Assembly: GCA_021770065.1 (NCBI GenBank)
Contig: JAETRR010000023.1
Location: 31,181-95,180, forward strand
Length of the DNA: 64,000 nucleotides
Direction of reading: 5' to 3'
Source: Lachnoclostridium sp.
Lineage (GTDB): Bacteria > Bacillota > Clostridia > Lachnospirales > Lachnospiraceae
A program made the position numbers and the translations under genes. Within the stretch, counting starts at the first letter, position 1, and every line of letters begins with the position of its first letter. Shown one piece after another: positions 61,565 through 64,000 of the stretch. The notes beneath the pieces were generated by a model. The model saw nothing but the letters and a program-made list of their open reading frames with translations, had not been told where the DNA came from and ran no database searches.

Positions 61565-62529
61565 TTGAGAGAGCAAAGGAACTCCTTTCCGACGGAACCG
61601 TAGTAAGGGTTCTTGGATGGAAGCAGGGAGATCTGGGCTACAATCCGGAGCCGGCCTACTTTAACAGCCCGGAGGAATTAAAAGACTTTGTGTACGACGG
61701 CTTCTGTGGGGCCAACTTAAGCAAATATATGATAGCGGCAGGGAAAATGGAGGGAAATACCCTGGTATTCTTAAAGCCCTGCGACACCTACAGCTTCAAC
61801 CAGCTTATTAAGGAGCACCGGGTAAATCGGGAAAAGACTTATATTATCGGTGTGGGCTGCAAGGGAACCTTAGATATTGACAAGATTAAAAATGCAGGAA
61901 TCAAGGGAATTGAGTCCATCTCCCAGGACGGGGATACGCTGAAAATCCAAACCATTTACGGGGAGAAAGAATTTCCCTTTAACGATGCACTCCTAGAGCG
62001 CTGCACCGTCTGCAAGGGCAAGACCCACCAGGTGTATGATGAACTGATTGGCGCAGAGGAGGGCGAGGAAGCAGGACCTGCAGGCAACCGCTTTGAGATG
62101 GTGGAAAAACTGGAGGCTATGACACCAGAGGAGCGATTTGCATTCTGGCAGAACGAGCTTTCCAAGTGCATCCGCTGTAATGCCTGCCGGAACGTATGTC
62201 CGGCCTGCAGCTGCTTAAAATGCGTCTTTGACAGCAATAAGTTTGATTCCGCACAGAAAGCCAATGTGGATACCTTTGAGGAGCAGATGTTCCATGTGAT
62301 CCGTGCATTCCATGTGGCAGGCCGGTGTACGGACTGCGGCGAGTGCAGCCGGGTATGTCCTCAGGGAATACCGCTTCACCTGTTAAACCGGAAGTTTATC
62401 AAGGACATCAACGAGTTCTACGGCCCCTATCAGGCAGGAGAGGATACGGACAGCCGTGCGCCTCTTACCGACTATACCTTTGAGGACGTAGAGCCGGGCA
62501 TTGTCACCGAGAGAGGAGGGAAGCACTAA
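61549..62529 (+). CDS. flxC: FlxC-like iron-sulfur protein
   Basis: A 326-residue protein. The middle (~60-170) resembles the FrhB/coenzyme F420 hydrogenase beta C-terminal domain (VFLKPCDTYSFNQLIKEHR, IIGVGCKGTLDIDKI). The C-terminal third has two [4Fe-4S] motifs: CIRCNACRNVCPACSC and CTDCGECSRVCPQGIP. It belongs to the input arm that takes electrons from NAD(P)H through FlxA. The start overlaps flxD by 16 bases and the stop abuts flxB. Confidence 0.86.
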   Translation: MQERLIERAKELLSDGTVVRVLGWKQGDLGYNPEPAYFNSPEELKDFVYDGFCGANLSKYMIAAGKMEGNTLVFLKPCDTYSFNQLIKEHRVNREKTYIIGVGCKGTLDIDKIKNAGIKGIESISQDGDTLKIQTIYGEKEFPFNDALLERCTVCKGKTHQVYDELIGAEEGEEAGPAGNRFEMVEKLEAMTPEERFAFWQNELSKCIRCNACRNVCPACSCLKCVFDSNKFDSAQKANVDTFEEQMFHVIRAFHVAGRCTDCGECSRVCPQGIPLHLLNRKFIKDINEFYGPYQAGEDTDSRAPLTDYTFEDVEPGIVTERGGKH

Positions 62530-63552
62530 ATGTATCAGATAAAGAAAGACCGTCTGCCGGAATTATTTGCGGCAATGGCAGGGACACAGGATTTGTTTCT
62601 TCCCATTCGGAAAGCCGATCAGACCAACTACGGTCTCTGGACCGAAGAAGTACAGGTAGATCTGGATACGTTAAAGACCGTAAAGTCCGGCAAGGACTGC
62701 TTCTTCCCTCAGAGCGAGACCTTATATAGCTGCAAAAAAGAGGATGGAAAGCTTTCCATCGATCCGGCGAAGCTTACGGATGAGCCTTTTGTGGTATTCG
62801 GCATGCGTGCCTGCGACGTACAGGGCTTAAAGGTTCTGGACAATGTATTTTTAAATGACCCCGTAGACAGCTTCTATGCGGCACGCCGGGAGCACGGCAC
62901 GGTAGTGGCCATTGCCTGTCACGAGCCGGAGGAAACCTGCTTCTGCAAGGTGTTCGGCATTGACGCAGCCAATCCGGCGGCGGACGTGGCAGCCTGGTTT
63001 GTAGGGGAGGAGCTGTACTGGAAAGCCTTAACGGAAAAGGGCGAGGCCCTGACCGAGAGCGTAAAGGCGTTGTTTACGGAGGCGGACGAAAGTGCAGTGG
63101 AGGAAGAAAAGAAGCAGATTCAGGCGATTATAGAGAAGCTTCCGTTTTCCCATCTGGATCTGTCCCGGTTTACCCCGGAGCGGACCATGGAGCTTTTCGA
63201 TTCTCCCCTCTGGGAGGAAATGTTTAAGCCCTGTCTGGCCTGCGGCACCTGTACCTTTGTGTGCCCCACCTGCCAGTGCTACGATATCAAAGACTTTGAC
63301 ACGGGAAGCGGCGTGCAGCGCTACCGCTGCTGGGATTCCTGCATGTATTCCGACTTTACCATGATGGCCCACGGCAATATGCGTACCAGTCAGATGCAGC
63401 GGTTCCGCCAGCGCTTTATGCACAAGCTGGTGTACTATCCGGCCAACAATGACGGCATGTTTTCCTGCGTGGGATGCGGACGCTGCGTGAGCAAATGCCC
63501 TGCTTCCCTAAATATTGTAAAGGTAATTAAGAAACTGGGAGGTGAAGCGTAA
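62530..63552 (+). CDS. flxB: FlxB/AsrA-like iron-sulfur protein
   Basis: A 340-residue protein similar to anaerobic sulfite reductase subunit A and hydrogenase beta-type 4Fe-4S proteins. FVVFGMRACDVQGLKVLD marks the family; two ferredoxin motifs are CLACGTCTFVCPTCQC and CVGCGRCVSKCPASLN. It shares its last bases with the next start (TAATG). Its assignment as FlxB instead of AsrA rests on the hdr genes upstream and no siroheme subunit in view. Confidence 0.87.
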   Translation: MYQIKKDRLPELFAAMAGTQDLFLPIRKADQTNYGLWTEEVQVDLDTLKTVKSGKDCFFPQSETLYSCKKEDGKLSIDPAKLTDEPFVVFGMRACDVQGLKVLDNVFLNDPVDSFYAARREHGTVVAIACHEPEETCFCKVFGIDAANPAADVAAWFVGEELYWKALTEKGEALTESVKALFTEADESAVEEEKKQIQAIIEKLPFSHLDLSRFTPERTMELFDSPLWEEMFKPCLACGTCTFVCPTCQCYDIKDFDTGSGVQRYRCWDSCMYSDFTMMAHGNMRTSQMQRFRQRFMHKLVYYPANNDGMFSCVGCGRCVSKCPASLNIVKVIKKLGGEA

Positions 63553-64000
63553 TGGGTGAGTGTACATGTGGAGGAAACCATAAACATGACATGCTGATCC
63601 CCTTGATTGGCGTGATTACGGATATCCGCACCGAGACACCGGATGTAAAGACGTTCCGTGTGGTAGGCAGAGACGGCAAGAAGCTTTTCGAGCATATGCC
63701 GGGACAGTGCGCCATGGTATCCGTTCCGGGCGTAGGAGAAGCCATGTTTTCCATTACCTCTTCCCCTACCAACAAGGAATTTCAGGAATTTTCCATCAAG
63801 CGCTGCGGCAGCCTTACGGATGTGCTTCACGGAATGAATCCGGGAGATGAGATCACCGTAAGAGGGCCCTATGGAAATGCATTTCCGGTGGAGACGGCTC
63901 TTAAGGGAGAAAATCTTCTGTTTATCGCCGGAGGAATCGGCCTGGCGCCTCTGCGCTCCGTGATTAACTATGTGCTGGATAACCGGGAGAATTACGGAAC
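63552..64000 (+). CDS. flxA: FlxA/AsrB-like FAD/NAD(P)-binding protein (3' end outside window)
   Basis: About 149 residues are visible. ITDIRTETPDVKTFRV and MFSITSSPTNKEFQEFSIKR are the FAD-binding beta barrel (ferredoxin reductase type), GPYGNAFPVE and LFIAGGIGLAPLRSV start the NAD(P) domain. It is the likely NADH entry subunit of the hdr-flx complex. A Cys/His-rich start (GECTCGGNHKHD) is unusual. Cut by the window end. Confidence 0.9.
   Translation, partial: MGECTCGGNHKHDMLIPLIGVITDIRTETPDVKTFRVVGRDGKKLFEHMPGQCAMVSVPGVGEAMFSITSSPTNKEFQEFSIKRCGSLTDVLHGMNPGDEITVRGPYGNAFPVETALKGENLLFIAGGIGLAPLRSVINYVLDNRENYG

Overview
The window reads as chromosome of an anaerobic, probably spore-forming Firmicute close to Lachnospiraceae. 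The grounds are a division and cell-wall (dcw) cluster laid out as in Bacillus and Clostridia, strong AGGAGG-type ribosome binding sites, PTS and ECF transporters, a LicT-type antiterminator, a Rex operator, 2-hydroxyacyl-CoA dehydratase-type proteins and an HdrABC/Flx electron-bifurcation operon. I see no tRNA, rRNA or CRISPR array.

Layout. 1-4.6 kb: carbohydrate genes (3' end of a GH36 alpha-galactosidase, an MsmK/UgpC-type ABC ATPase, an amylosucrase-like GH13). 4.8-6.7 kb: ychF and a DedA protein. 6.9-26.9 kb: mraZ, rsmH, ftsL-like, pbpB-like, a second class B PBP in the spoVD position, mraY, murD, ftsW/spoVE, murA, ftsQ, an AAA-ATPase/nuclease-like gene, ftsZ. The second PBP gene is split by a 4.36-kb element carrying a large serine recombinase. 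Precise excision would rejoin the halves in frame into a 584-residue protein. 27-33 kb: a sugar-binding lipoprotein and a LicT-controlled beta-glucoside PTS operon. 33-39.8 kb: small regulator/transport modules (LytTR-DUF3021, TetR-MFS, DUF2284-LysR, MarR-MATE). 39.8-41 kb: a cobalamin-riboswitch-controlled DUF4430/ECF S-component pair. 41-43 kb: an Lsa-type ABC-F gene behind a leader peptide and terminator.

43.7-53.6 kb: an unusual cluster with nickel-handling proteins (HypB, a CooC-like ATPase, HypA), two 2-hydroxyacyl-CoA dehydratase-like subunits, their activating ATPase, a tiny membrane protein, a free-standing domain resembling the middle of acetyl-CoA synthase, and a 936-residue iron-sulfur flavoprotein. 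Together these look like an electron-input and metal-maturation set for an undefined low-potential metalloenzyme.

53.6-64 kb: LysR regulator and CMD-cupin fusion, flavodoxin, Rex-controlled lactate/malate-type dehydrogenase, then hdrBCA-flxDCBA, the last gene cut by the window end.

Two non-coding themes run through the window. A ~100-bp palindromic repeat whose outer stem covaries between copies lies just upstream of the ribosome binding site of seven transcription units. Many genes also show readable leader controls: MraZ boxes, a RAT/terminator, a B12 riboswitch, an ABC-F attenuator and a hairpin that covers the ribosome binding site of the interrupted PBP gene.
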